Source: Saturnia japonica
Lineage: Eukaryota; Arthropoda; Insecta; Lepidoptera; Saturniidae
Assembly: GCA_033032175.1 (NCBI GenBank)
Contig: CM065304.1
Span: 15,562,001-15,626,000, forward strand
Direction: 5' to 3'
Length of the DNA: 64,000 nucleotides
Part shown: piece by piece, positions 47,123-59,100 of the stretch
Position numbering within the stretch: the stretch's first letter is position 1
Layout: each line of letters begins with the position of its first letter
Notes under the pieces: model-generated
The model's database searches: none
What the model was told of the DNA's origin: nothing
What the model saw: only the letters and a program-made list of their open reading frames with translations
Translations under genes and position numbers: made by a program

Positions 47123-47413
47123 TGTTATTAATTATATGTGACTGCCTCGTAAGCCAAGTGGTCGTTAGCGCGACTGCTATGAACGAGTTCCTGGGTTCGA
47201 ATCCCAGATCGAGCAAAGTGTTATTGGGTTTTTCCTATGAAATTCCCAGTAGCAGCTTGGAGTTTGGTTTCGTGCCCAATTAATGGCAATAGGCTCGCCC
47301 CCTATTACATTGGACTTAAAAACATACTCGGCGAATTGTGGGTGAACAATTAGCACACCTCTGCCTAACCCTTCGGGAAATACATGCATAATGGTATGTT
47401 ATTAATTATATGT
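47123..47413 (+). mobile_element. tRNA-derived SINE with perfect 17-bp target duplication
   Basis: The body is 47140-47396 (257 bp). TGTTATTAATTATATGT flanks it exactly on both sides (47123-47139 and 47397-47413). The head carries a Pol III A box (TAAGCCAAGTGG, 47150-47161) and B box (GGTTCGAATCC, 47194-47204). The body has the lepidopteran SINE phrases AAAGTGTTATTGGGTTTTTC, TTTGGTTTCGTGCCC and CTCTGCCTAACCCTTCGGG. It ends without a long A tail. The error-free duplication suggests a recent insertion, presumably by LINE machinery in trans. The 70-residue minus frame inside is not a gene. Confidence 0.92.
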
Positions 47414-49125
47414 ATAGTAAAAATATATAAAAGTGCGTAAGTCCAAATTACATACATTTAGCAATGAGTAAAAAATAAAAATATACTTTCTTATATACCA
47501 CTTTTTTAACTTTGTTTGGTTTACTTTATACAATATATTATATATTTTTATTATACAGGTTTGCTCTCGTAATGTTAAAAATAATATTTATGACTTGGTT
47601 TAGCTTTAAGAAAATTTCTGGTAGTAAAGAACGTTTTTTTTCCTTTGTATCGAAATTTTAAAAACTCAGATCGAAAGAGCGTGAAATACTTAGGCGCCAC
47701 CTCCACGAGCGTGTTTATCGCGGCGATATTATCGTCCTGCCAATTCATTCTTTAACTACTCTACGAATGTGTCTCTACTCGGAGATGTTACGAGTGACAT
47801 TGACGCGAGAGACGCGACCTACTCGTAGAGCACTCGCCGCAAAATGTGATGCGCTCTCTCCACACTAACACCCTATTGATACTTCTGATTTCGCTCTTGC
47901 CTGTCGTGAAATTAAGATCTTTTTAATAACAACAACTTGGTGTGGATATGCACCAATCTAGCGTTACTCGCGACGAGTAGTTGCGATAGCAATAGCAAGA
48001 CGGAATCGTGACGACACACTCGCTTGTGAAAATGGAACCTAAGTAAAAGTGCATCAAAAAGTCAATTTACCCAAAACGATCTTTAAGTCCTTTGTAGAGA
48101 AAATAGTCGAATAATACAACCAATATTCATAATAATATAAAAGATGGTACAATAACGTACGGTATGTAATGTAATCAGTTCGAAACCCTCAGAGTCGGAT
48201 TATTTTACATAATATAAATCTTCAAAACTACATATCCGTATTTAACTCACCCGCATAGGAGAACGCATAAAACGATTTAAGATAAGTCTTCAATGGAACT
48301 TTAAATAATTTTTGCACTAAACTTAATTAACGATTGTTTTACTGCAGTAGGTCAAAGACCTCGTCCTTGAAATTCCGTGGCTATCGTAAACGTAGCGTGT
48401 GGTAAGATCGCCTTCCACGCTAATGAATGAAATAATAACGCACATCAAACATACTTTATATACAAAATAATCATATTTTTTCATATTTTATGGTTACTGG
48501 GTAGTCACTTAATAATAATTTAACTTCTTAAAATAATAAATGAGACATATAAAAAAAATTGTTCGATTTGTCATAAAAAGGTTCTTTACCGAATATGAAA
48601 TTTGTTTTTTATTTTATTTTAAGCGCTAATAATAAATAAACTTGTCGTTGATTTTTAAAACAATAATCATTAATAACAGTTTTGTTATTAAAACGCTCGA
48701 TTGCTGTAATAGATCAATTAGAATTTTATAAGTATTTGAAATCACAATATTCTCGATAGATGAAAACAACCTGTCAAAAGTATAACGCAGAGGTGTGGAG
48801 CGAGAGGTTAAATATACAAAGCAAAAACAAATGATTAACCTTCAAAATATGCGCTGTCCGAAACCAGCATATGACATACATAAAAGCAATTTTTTTGTAT
48901 ATCCGGTATTTGTTTTTAATTACTTTGAAGTTATAATATATGTTTCGGAAAGTAGATTTTAGATTGACTTATAACTTTCATAGATTGTACATGGTATAAG
49001 AAAAAATATGTATTTAATTATGAATATGATATTATACATAACTTCAAAATAAATCCTTCAACGTCATGAAAAAAAAAAGTGAAACTCATAAGTGTTAAAA
49101 TTCATCATTCTTTTCTAATTTCAAT
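47414..49125. other. Noncoding with a GC-richer patch at 47660-47900
   Basis: No gene is supported. The patch contains GCGCCACCT at 47694-47702 but is stopped in all frames. A small repeat is at 48120-48195 (see 32455-32530). If the exon at 49140 is real, this would be its first intron. Confidence 0.45.
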
Positions 49126-49139
49126 AGTAAACCACTCAC

Positions 49140-49237
49140 CAACTTGGTGGTGCAACTTCAGGAGTGGAATTAGCGTTAGTATTCTCCCAGGGCGGCTTTG
49201 ACTGCTTCTGGAAACCAGCTCCTCCACCCGCGAACAT
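49140..49237 (-). CDS. First coding exon of an unidentified host gene
   Basis: ATG at 49237-49235 opens 32 codons plus two bases and ends CCAAGTTG|GTGAGT (donor GT at 49139-49138), a near-consensus splice site. The peptide starts MFAGGGAGFQKQSKPPWENT and ends TPEVAPPS: a Gly-rich start, then a Pro-rich, polar, probably disordered stretch typical of true N-termini. The minus-strand sequence before it (to about 49430) is moderately GC-rich and includes a short upstream frame of seven codons (MTVMLSG). The rest of the gene would lie at lower coordinates after a phase-2 intron; I found no second exon by eye. I do not recognise the gene; a PPWE near the N-terminus occurs in some peroxin-13 proteins, but that is too little to name it. 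Confidence 0.55.
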
Positions 49238-49435
49238 TAATAACGTATGAATTAACACTAAATTAGGGAACACTAGGAAACAACACACACCGTTCACTTA
49301 TAGAAGAAACATCTACAACTAAGGAACTCGCGATCGAAGGCGTATCTTAACCTGACAGCATCACTGTCATTGTTTATGTTTTAAACAGTTTATTCGCACC
49401 GCGATTAGCCACGCGTCCGTGATGAGGACGGCCAG
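49238..49435 (-). promoter_or_regulatory. Putative 5' UTR and upstream ORF of the 49.2 kb gene
   Basis: Minus-strand leader sequence runs from a GC-richer zone (around 49400-49430, GGACGCGTGGCTAATCGCGG) into the ATG at 49237. A seven-codon upstream frame near 49360 could lower translation. No TATA box or strong initiator was found; a CpG-type dispersed start is possible. Confidence 0.35.
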
Positions 49436-49439
49436 CCAC

Positions 49440-51684
49440 ACTCGGAATATTTTCAGAATATACGTAAAGTATTCCGGGATTCGTATGTCTACTGGCGACG
49501 GCGGCTAGTTTTATTTTCGTACCGGACAGTAGTTTTTTTCTTTACATTTGCGTAATTACAAAGCCCTCCAGTTTTAATACGACAATATCTAGCAGTTTAC
49601 AAACTAAAATTCCTTTACTTATAACGTGTTTTGGTTATTGTTTAAAATTAGAATATTAATTCCAGAGCGTCTCTTATTAGGTCAATGGCGAAATGTAACT
49701 TTGATTTTATATTAAGACTTTATTGCGAAATATTATAAGATATCATCTGTTCGGTTTTGCGGTGACGTTTTTTTTACTTTATAAGTGAAATAACCATAGA
49801 ACTATGAATTCGGTATAGTGGTACAGCGAGCAGACTTTATTACTCTATGACAATAACGTAAAATTTTATTTGTATGTTATATAATAAATTATTTCATGAT
49901 GTAAGCTTGCATTTTTAATTTGTGTGTGTTGTATACATAATCCGACAAAACTATTAGGGCCAATCACCTAAAAAACTAAAAACTAACTATATATTATACA
50001 CGTTGATAGTAAACCGCGAAATGCCGAGGCTGATAACTATTAATTTGTTTAAGTTAGCAAAACGCGAGTTCAATAAAATATTTACGGAGTACACATTCTC
50101 GATTTTCGATGTAATCTAAAAACGCTTACAAAGGTATGTAAATGTAATATTGTATATTTATAATCATGTAACCTATAAATTTTATAGCAGTGTTTTTTTG
50201 TTCGTAGTTTTATATTAAAAAAGTAATATTTCTATTATAGTTTATATAACTAAATACCTACATACTTACAGTTAGACAAACTGCTTCATCGTATGTTTAA
50301 CTTGAACTTACCTGAATAAAGAGAGAGACAATCAATAAGTACAAAAATATGTTTCACATATTTATTTATTCAAGCTTAAAAAGCAATAAAAAATAATATC
50401 GAATAAAGTACAGCACTATACAACATAATAACAGTATATATTATAGCATACATAACACTCAGTTACATTTTTTATTGCTAAGTAAAGAGAACACAATATT
50501 TCCTATAATTTAAAATGTTACATTTAAGTAATAATAATAAGATAAAGCTAGCATACTTAATTATAATTATGAGCAACTTTATTGCCGTTTTGGTCAGGTT
50601 AGATCTTAGTAAGTTTTTCTATGAGAGTCGCTACTCGTAGTATGGACATAAGTGTAAACAATAATATTATTAGTAGCGAAACTACGCCTAACGGTCAAAT
50701 TAAAAGCCTACCGCTCAGCTCTGATTTAATCAGCATGCTACAATTCTTAATTCTTATGGTATGTATGGGAGAATATTATAGAAAAGTCCCATATATTTAT
50801 TAATATACTGACTTTCCCCGTAAAGGGGACAAAAAAGTAGTAAGCTTAGTGCATTTATACCAGTTTGGTAAAATGACTGTATTTTAGCTGATGGTTTGTA
50901 AAATACAGTTCAAAGAATCTAGTTACTAACCAGATAAATATGAATTGACAATTATAAGATAGTAATAGATAGTAAGTGATCTCGAAATGTAATGTTGTGA
51001 TCTAGTATATTACGAACACAGTCTAGTTATTGAGTGCCCTATAACCCAAAAACTTGCAAATTAATTTTTTATTAATTACCTTGTACCAGAAGGCCAAAAG
51101 CTACTCAACAATTTTGCTACCCTTTGGAATTTAATTCTATAAGTAAATTTTAATAATTAATATACATAGATATGTAATATTGTATAACATATATAATTGT
51201 ATTAATAACAATTATCTCAGCCCAAATTAAAATACATAATATATATAGATACATTTTTTATATTTATCAGATATTCTGCTGTTAATACCTGTTACTTCTT
51301 CTAATAGGGGGGTACGTTCGGTTGGACGACACGCCCATCCGTTTCAGCCAGGGTGTCCGATTTTCTTCCTTTTGAACTCTTAACATAGCCATATTTAATT
51401 TTAAGACCAAAACTTGTTATTTCTTAATTTAAGTGGGCAGTTAACAGCAGTTTCAGTAGTTAAATGGCAGTGTCTATGGCAGTAAAGGTAGATAGTAGAT
51501 ACTGACTGACACACACTTTAAATATATATGCTAAGTAATAAGAATAGTCTTGAACTTTGCGTACGGTATAATAATAATAGAAGAATTATTACTGCATTTA
51601 ATTAAAGCAATAAAATGCTGAATTGTCGATTTTCTTAAAAATTATGATCTGAAAATTCTGCAACAAAAAAAAAAAATTATGAGA
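49440..51684. other. AT-rich noncoding
   Basis: Spacer between the two minus-strand gene candidates. No gene is supported; the 60-residue plus frame at 50621-50803 is featureless. Confidence 0.45.
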
Positions 51685-51705
51685 GACTGTTAATGAGATA
51701 AACAA

Positions 51706-51711
51706 TTTATT
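51706..51711 (-). terminator. AATAAA polyadenylation signal
   Basis: AATAAA on the minus strand, 99 bases after the stop of the 78-residue gene, followed by T-rich sequence; cleavage would fall near 51685. Confidence 0.5.
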
Positions 51712-51809
51712 AGAAATCTATTAGATCTATTACAAAAATAGAAAGTTGTGTACACATTATACTTAAACTTATGAGCATTGTATGAAGGAAAAACATATTA
51801 ATAATAATA

Positions 51810-52046
51810 TTATTTACCCAGCTCCTCACGCAGTGGTTTCGGCTCCGTGAACTTCGCTTGTGCAGTGAAAAAAATAACGGTATACAGTAATAACGCCCCA
51901 AATATTAGCAGCAGTACAATCGATACGATGGCAAACAAATGATCGTAAATGAAATCACATAGGATTTGTCTTTTATTATTATTAGGGTGTTCCTCTTGGT
52001 TATTAATATCTGTTGGATTTTCAATGTCCATTGTTACCATCTCCAT
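51810..52046 (-). CDS. Small single-pass membrane protein (78 residues)
   Basis: ATG at 52046-52044, stop TAA at 51812-51810. Residues 1-36 are acidic and Asn-rich, with a short basic patch (NNNKRQ, 22-27) before the membrane. Residues 37-60 (LFAIVSIVLLLIFGALLLYT...) form one strong transmembrane helix. Residues 61-78 form a short polar tail (AKFTEPKPLREELGK). There is no signal peptide. Just upstream on the minus strand, CTTTGTTACAG|GTTTCTCC (exon from 52069) is a good splice acceptor, and AATAAA lies 99 bases past the stop (51711-51706). The coding sequence would thus sit in one terminal exon behind a noncoding first exon. Length and layout resemble small transmembrane regulators encoded by short ORFs, but I do not recognise the family. 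A chance frame would rarely combine these features. Confidence 0.6.
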   Translation of the reverse strand: MEMVTMDIENPTDINNQEEHPNNNKRQILCDFIYDHLFAIVSIVLLLIFGALLLYTVIFFTAQAKFTEPKPLREELGK

Positions 52047-52068
52047 TTAACTGACTTTAGAGGAGAAA

Positions 52069-52093
52069 CCTGTAACAAAGATGCACAAATTGA
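52069..52093 (-). promoter_or_regulatory. Splice acceptor before the 78-residue gene
   Basis: On the minus strand TTTGTGCATCTTTGTTACAG precedes the exon start at 52069. The tract is pyrimidine-leaning and ends ACAG, 23 bases before the ATG. Confidence 0.5.
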
Positions 52094-53955
52094 TGCACTT
52101 AAATTGTATTGTAGTAATAATTATTATTAGCTTGGAAATTAATCTTTACATAATTATTTATTACATGTATAATAATTACAATAGTTTAGGCGAGTCTGCA
52201 GAGTTTTGTAGACCAATAGCATTTCAAAAAACCTCAACTCCGCGTCAGTGGACACGGGCTTGCGAGGTTTATTCAAATTTCATACATTTTATATGCGGAG
52301 AGGAGAAACGGAGTCCGTAAAACTAGCTCGCCGCCGCGCCGCACAGTATTTCAAGATTTGAAAAATAAGGATATTAGGAACTTCTATCTTCTTTTTATTA
52401 ATTGGATTACTAATCTTGAATAAAATAATATTTTATTAAAATACAAATTCCTAATTACAATATTGTACTTTAATTTTGATAATTTTGCAACTTTTAGTTG
52501 ATCTAGTTGCTATTGCAGATAAGGCAACTGTGAACACAAAATAAAAATAAATAAGTGCGGTAGGATGCTGCGACAATTGGTTTGACATATTGTGTAGGTA
52601 CCTATTTGTATTTGGGATTTAGAATATCTTATTTAAATACAATAAGTAATGCAATAACACTTCAATTTTATATTTATATTTAGTATTTTGTTTTATGTTA
52701 ATATTTTAATTTCAATAAAACTTGGTGTATTATGCCATATCCACGTCTAAGGAAAGCGTAGTTAAATTATTATCGTACATGCAACAGGTGCGTTTATATA
52801 AAACATTGTTGAAGTCGTGTTAGAAATTCAATAATTTGAAAATCAAATATATTTTAGAGTAATTTTCATTTTTTAATAAAATAGTTATGTAATATATATT
52901 TTTTAAATAATAAAGAATAAACTTTTATACTTAAACAATATATTGTTTTTAATAAAACACGAAACGGTGTTTTCTCATGCTGAATGCTCTGGAAAACTCA
53001 ACGTTTGAAAATTGGTGTACCGGTTTAATGCATAGATTTAAATAGTATTTCAAAAAACATCGTGGTGAATTAGATTGTCTTGCAAAAGAAACTTAATTTT
53101 GTATTAAAAACTATTTTACTGAATAAAACAGTTACTGCAATTATAAATTACATTTTCCAAATACTAATAATGTTTTAGAAAATCGTATTACTTATTTTAT
53201 TAACATTATTTTGATTGTATTATTTTTTTCCTATTAATAATATATCAGAGTACACTCATTCCAAGCGCGTATATTTTGAAATAAGTTATAAATAAACGAC
53301 ATATAAATAGCAAAAAAAAATAGCAGATTAATTAAAACATACCTGATTAACAGAAAGGTTGAAAACTGAAGTTATTAAATTTTTATATAACACGGTAACT
53401 AAGATTTTTTACTTAGAGAAATAAATATTTCTCAGGTGAAATTAAATGTGGCTTAATGACTTAATAAATTTAACTCCAGTTGGCTAGAGCTCTACTTGAT
53501 TTTACTAAAAGAGACAACCGTCCAAAAGCGAAACTGATTCGGGAATAAATGTCACAGCCCATATACCCTTTCCTAACATGGTAGATAAGGAAGGCCCATC
53601 GTAACTGTCGATAAAAACTTTCAATTTATGTGTATCTAAAAAAATATCTTCAATAAAATAAATTATCATTTTATGAAAAGTACAAAATTACTTTTATTTA
53701 TATTCGCCTTTGTGAAATCTATTTTTTATTAAGCATTTTATAACTTTTACATATTTTTAAACGTATTATATATTGGCGCAGTTCACAGAATGTGTAATAT
53801 AATGCCCTAAAAAGGATAACACATCGAGAACACAGTGAAATTTTTAAGTGAAAACATCATCCCCTTTTTGGGTTCCGACGCAATTGAGTAAATATACTGT
53901 TAGATATTGATTGTTACTTAGTCGGAAATAGTCGATTAGGGTATATTTATAATTG
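52094..53955. other. Upstream region of the 78-residue gene, then AT-rich noncoding
   Basis: A GC-rich spot (52320-52350, GCTCGCCGCCGCGCCGCAC) and a minus-strand TATAAA (52293-52288) lie 220-280 bases upstream of the acceptor and could mark the promoter and noncoding first exon, but no initiator or consensus donor supports it. The rest to 53955 is AT-rich with no gene. The 79-residue plus frame at 52081-52320 is a shadow. Confidence 0.35.
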
Positions 53956-53979
53956 GATATTCACAACTACCCTACTTAG

Positions 53980-54950
53980 ACTGCTCGAACCGAGTGGAAA
54001 GGTATATAAGGAGTAGCACACAAGAAGCGACATACTCCACCCGATCATGTCATATAGTTACCCCGCGTTCGCACATATGTCAAAAACTAATTTCAAACGG
54101 TTACAAACTATTCAGAATAGGTTTCTCTACCGTCTTACCGGTGCCCCTTCATACATACGAACGCAAGATCTCCATAAAGATATGGATCTTCCGTCGATTC
54201 ACTCTTACGTCAGATTCCTGTCGCGATCTTACTTCGATACCGCATCGAATCACGCCAACCCGTTAATTAAAACAGGCGATACTTATGTCCCTACTCCTAC
54301 CGCCTCACAGAGAAATCGCCGAGAATATACCGCATCACGGAAAAAACGCCGACCGCGAAACATTTTTACCGACCCCGACGATAAGGTCGAGAAAGCTAAC
54401 GCGTACTACTCCACCACCGTCTCTCCTAACAGAGCGTGCCACCGCCCACGCCCTTGTAACCACCGTTCTCTCCGCAGAGGACGGGTGGTCAACTTCGCTC
54501 CCGCACACCCGCCACGTCCACCCTCTCTAGCGGCAACCCAAGCCTAGGTCCGTTCCTCGGTGTGAAGCCACACAGCTACACACACATATGTTACATACGT
54601 GCACGCCTTACAGGTACATGGGATCTGTAAGGAACTTTTTTTTTCTTTTTTTAGCTAGTTAGTGTGGAAAAACTTTCCGATCATTAAATACACATACGCA
54701 TGTGAACATGCATATGAGTATATATTAGTTAGCTCCAATTTACGAATAGAGAATTAGTCAGATCGCGACAACCGCCCAAGTCGAGGTCCAGCCAATTTGC
54801 CACCCTTGTGCGCGAGTTGTCTAAAAATTTCGCGGCTGAGTGCCCTAAGCGCTCGCCCCCAAGTCCGGTGAAGCTGTAAAAGCCGTCAGAGGCTCCAGGG
54901 CCCCTATCTAAGGCTAAGAGTATAGTCAGTTAAAATAATAAAATATAATA
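53980..54950 (+). pseudogene. Jockey-clade LINE, reverse transcriptase C-terminus and 3' UTR
   Basis: The frame at 54032-54547 reads IMSYSYPAFAHMSKTNFKRL, then QTIQNRFLYRLTGAPSYIRT, DLHKDMDLPSIHSYVRFLS and YFDTASNHANPLI, followed by a basic Pro/Arg-rich tail ending PSLAATQA (stop at 54545-54547). This is the 'PVxTYAxxVFAH......LQxxQNRFLR...GAPWYVRNxxLHxDLxLPTI....' C-terminus of Jockey-type RT. Upstream RT motifs are absent (5' truncation near 53980). The coding part is clean from 54032, so it is not very old. A GC-richer 3' UTR follows and ends in an A-rich stretch near 54930-54950. Confidence 0.85.
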
Positions 54951-55450
54951 GAAGCGACATAAGCTCGCTTGGATCGTCGAAGCGGTCACATATTTTAATC
55001 GATGTCCGTGAATTTGTAGTACGTTGACTCCTTAATCTATGATTCGTGACGTGTGGTTTGTAGCAAGTACAATCTTCAATTAAGATCAGTAGCGGAATTG
55101 ATTACGTCATCTTAACTCGCCAATAGCTGTGTAGACCAAAATGTCTTACCCACTGAATTCTATGTGAGGGATATACGGCATATGAGGCTTTTCCTATCAC
55201 CATTTGGTGGATACTTAATTTGGTGAGCAGTTCTCGTTTTGTCAAGTCTCTATTAGAAAAGTTTGATATGCCGACATCATCGATTATACGACGCCAGTCA
55301 GTGGTTGTCTTGAGTCACTGACAGACGCCGTGAAGGTTGTCTTGAAGGATACCTCGCACGCAGAAGACCGTTTGGGCGCTTACAGTGGTCATCGGGCGGT
55401 CGTCTTACCCACAGCAGGAGCCCGAGACTGCTGAGTAGATTGCAAGTCTC
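54951..55450. other. Noncoding, moderately GC-rich
   Basis: No gene is supported. The 61-residue minus frame at 55298-55483 is featureless. A phrase near 55285-55320 (GACGCCAGTCAGTGGTTGTC...TGAGTCACTGACAGACG) contains a short imperfect inverted repeat. Confidence 0.4.
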
Positions 55451-55451
55451 T

Positions 55452-55784
55452 AGCAAAGATTTTAAGTGTATTGCGTGCACCAAAGGCTGTGAGATTTGGC
55501 ATGGTTAAAGTTTATATGGAGGAGTGCAGAAAGCTAAAATTTATCTATAATAACTGTTACTAATATATTAAATTAAACAAATTGATACTGCGAATCCAAA
55601 CCCGATCAGTTTCATTGAACTAAGACCCCCCAAAATATTGACATTGTCACGCAACTAAGAAGTGACAGCAAGTGATTTAGATAATATTCATTGTTTAGGT
55701 TCATGAATACTGCAAATGTCAAACTAAAAATAGTCTATGATCAAAAAGTCGCTGGTCAAATTTCGACCTTAGGGCGGTCACTAG
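55452..55784 (+). mobile_element. Non-autonomous Helitron, near complete
   Basis: It matches the family from GCAAAGATTTTAAGTGTATT onward (the first ~20 bases with TC are lost), through GAGATTTGGCATGGTTAAAG and GAAAGCTAAAATTTATCTAT, to a GGTCAAATTTCGACC hairpin 12 bases before CTAG (55781-55784) and host T. It shows the uninterrupted form of the site at which the RTE landed in the 1.6-2.3 kb copy. Confidence 0.75.
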
Positions 55785-55904
55785 TTTCTGTAAAACGATA
55801 GTGGTGGATAGACCAAAAGTAAAAGAAAACGAAGAAGACGATATCGGGGCGTAAAAAAATTAATCGTTTAATAAACAATATTTTAAGAGTTATTCTCCTT
55901 GTCA

Positions 55905-56165
55905 TTGTGGCATTTAATGAGATGAACCTTGGGTACGGCACGTGCGGCGCTAAATGGTGCTATGGCACCTGATTTCAAACTAAATAAATAATTTGTTTTC
56001 CTTTAGGTGAGAACGAGCATATACTAACTCCACTCGGGCGCGAGTGGTGCGCCTTCATTGGGTTGTGTATGCCACGAAAGCGGTTGTAATTGACATTGGG
56101 GCATTTATTGAGACGAACCTTGGGTACGGCACGTACGGTGCTAATTGATGTTAGGGCACACAATC
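55905..56165. repeat. Pair of ~65-bp direct repeats, 190 bp apart
   Basis: TGGCATTTAATGAGATGAAC...GGGTACGGCACGTGCGGCGC at 55905-55970 and GGGCATTTATTGAGACGAAC...GGGTACGGCACGTACGGTGC at 56098-56163 are strongly similar. The matching minus-strand frames (55756-55941 and 55975-56163) share 'RAVPKVRLNKCPN / RTVPK(V/P)...' only because of this. Origin unknown. Confidence 0.7.
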
Positions 56166-59100
56166 TGCTAGGATTGACCGCGACGTCCTTGCTTGCTCAT
56201 AGCTGACATTGATTGATTTTTATTGACTGTCATTGATTTAGTTGTCAGGAGTTGTCAAGCCTCTAAAGACACGTAACCGGTTTTATTTGTTTTCTGTTAG
56301 TAGATATTGTGTTCAACTTTGTGAGAGTTGTATACGTTTAAATAGATTACGCTGATCGGTTCTTGTGTCAAACAGTATCAGATGGTCGAAATGACAGAGG
56401 TTACGTATGATTGAAAGTTTACTGAGTAATCTGCGACATACTTAGAGCTGCCATGTGACTGGGCCTGGCAATTTTGAATGTTTGGATTCCGGAAATATAC
56501 AAATGAACCAACTCTTACGGAGTAACAGGAGTAACTGCGATAGCATCATGCACGACTTTCAACTCTCACTAAATATGACACTTGTTATTTTTACACGCAC
56601 TTTATATTATAACGCGCACTACCGTACTACCACTACGTAGGTACAACACTTGGCGCTGGTATAATATTGACTGGTGTTGATTTCTGATCCGTCGTCGTAT
56701 AGGTAATGTGTCTTCCAGTGTGCTTGTCTGCGGCATGTTCCATATGTTGTCTGGGAACAGACTACAGGTGTGCATCGTCTAGGAGTCACCTACTGTAGGC
56801 ACACGGTCTGGGAGTCTTGGCCTCCAGGAGCATAAAAAACAAGCACAATTGACGATCAAGTTGGACTCTGGCATGCGTGGTCCATAGAGTGACGAACTGA
56901 AAAGTCGAATGAAGCGATGGGAGAGTTCATCAGCCCAAGACGTGGAGATAGGTCTCCTGATATGTAACACATTGACTGTAAGACACGGAAGGATTATAAG
57001 AGTAATTTTTTAATAATACATATTTGTTTTATAAGCAGTGGTATTTCGTAATAATTTTCATACAATATATTTTAAACTACCTGTACGCGTGGCTTTGCTA
57101 CAGAATGCCCACGCGCATCTTGCCCCCCCCCCCCACTCCCGGCTATTTTAAAGACAAAAATACTTATTGTGGGTGTTCCTTAGAAGATAGATGTATACTT
57201 TCCCAGACTTTTTTTTAGGTCTTTTTAATGTTTACAATCATGTATTACATTAGTTTGCTACATCTCTTATGGTTTACTTAGCGTAAGCCTTTTAAATGCT
57301 CGAATTGTTTCACCGTGACCAGTTTCTAATTCTTTTCCTAAAATAAAAGTAGCCTAAGTTAGTTCTTATAACATCAGCTATCTATCACAGTGAATACAAG
57401 AATTTTAAAAATTGGCGTTTTGGTATATGTATCGTATATACTTTCATATGCATTAAGTACAAAAACAGTTATTTTGACATTACAAAGAGACACTTCAATT
57501 TTATTAATTGTATAGATTAAATCCCACATTAAAAACGAAGGCAAGTGAAAATTATAACAACGGTTTTTTAGTTATAATTCAAGGATTGTTGTCGGACAGC
57601 ACTAAATACACTTCAGTTTTGTATGGAACAAAAAAAACTTAAAATTTGGTTAACCGTAATATAGCGAAGCGCGATATTTTTTCAAATAGTACGTTTTGTG
57701 AGCTCCGCCCCCACCAATATATTGTAAAGAATAATTGGATAACGTATATTGATTTCTATATTAAAATATTAGTGCCAACAGAAGTGAAAACTCAATAGTT
57801 TTTCGCCTACCAAAAATCACTCAACGCGGCTAAAGAAGTTTTTACTTCAATAAACTAGTTTTCATTATGATATAAATAAAAGGACAATAATTAAATTGAA
57901 TGAAATTTCACAAAATAAAACCATAAATAATTTATATAATTTTTTAGTTTGAGAAGAAACTTAAAGGTTAAAAAATATTTATTGATAACTTATCTCGATA
58001 TAGTGATGTTACCAGAGGGTGGTAGATTGCGCGCGCATGAAACTTAAACTCCGCCCTTAACGTTATATACTATCATTGAGATAACGAGACATGTATTTGA
58101 AATTTTAAAATTTCTCTAAATATTTTGTGTAATCAAATCAACATATTAATATAATAGAATACACGATAAGAATTTTTAGCTTTATACAGTTGAAAACTAT
58201 TATGTTGAATTTCGTTTGCCGTCGGCTAAACCAAATAATATTTAGGCCTAGGTATATAAAAACTTCGTCGGTTAATAATTTATCTGTTAGTCTGAATAAT
58301 ATTTAAACCTATGTAGAAGAATGTTTGAAGAATTTATATGTTTAATAGGTAAATCTTAGGTATATAATATGAGATATGACTTAGATTCATAAAAAGTGTT
58401 ACCGCCACTCGACTTTGTTCATGTGAAAGAAATTATATGGTCTACGGTAGTTGTTCAAGTGAAAAAGTGTTTATGGTCTAATAGTTGTTTGAATTTCTTA
58501 TTCTTCTTTCTTTCCGAATCGTAACAAATGTCTTATGATTTCAATTATTCAATATTAATTATATGCAATTAGTTTCAAATCTTTTCTGCATAGTGCCAAA
58601 TAAAAATCGTAATTATTGGTAGAAAAAAAATCGTGTAGGGACGTCGTTAATGTGAATCTATTTGTAAATTTTTTGTCTTACCATTCTTCTGTTTTTCTGG
58701 ATATATTCTGATCTCATTACTCACCTAACTAATTCACTAACCTTACAAAAGAAACAAAGTTTTACTTATTTCAAAGGTAAAACATACTCGTACATTATAT
58801 TGTAAAAAAAATTACACTCCCTTTCTTCCCATTCTATTATTGAAAATTATAGTTAGTTCCTCCAAAACAACTTAACCATAAAAAGACACGCTCTAATTAC
58901 ATTGGGTTTAAAGCCTAACTGCATTCACTATGGTAATTAGACCTTTACGCCTAAAAAATGTACGAACTAAAAACTTAAACAAGTGACTTCCGCCTTAGCA
59001 GTTTACAAAATAACTTTGCATTAGAAACTTGGTTAGCTGAAGCTTTCTATGAAAGTAAGCTTTGTGATAAAAGGCATAAAATCTATCGTTTTGATCATTG

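Noticed and set aside
47177..47389. A 70-residue minus frame
   Set aside because: It is the SINE read backwards.
56779..56990. A minus frame after an acceptor-like TCTTACAG
   Set aside because: Only 63 residues, no motif, no donor or poly(A) signal, and ends in TAG within less AT-rich but unremarkable DNA.
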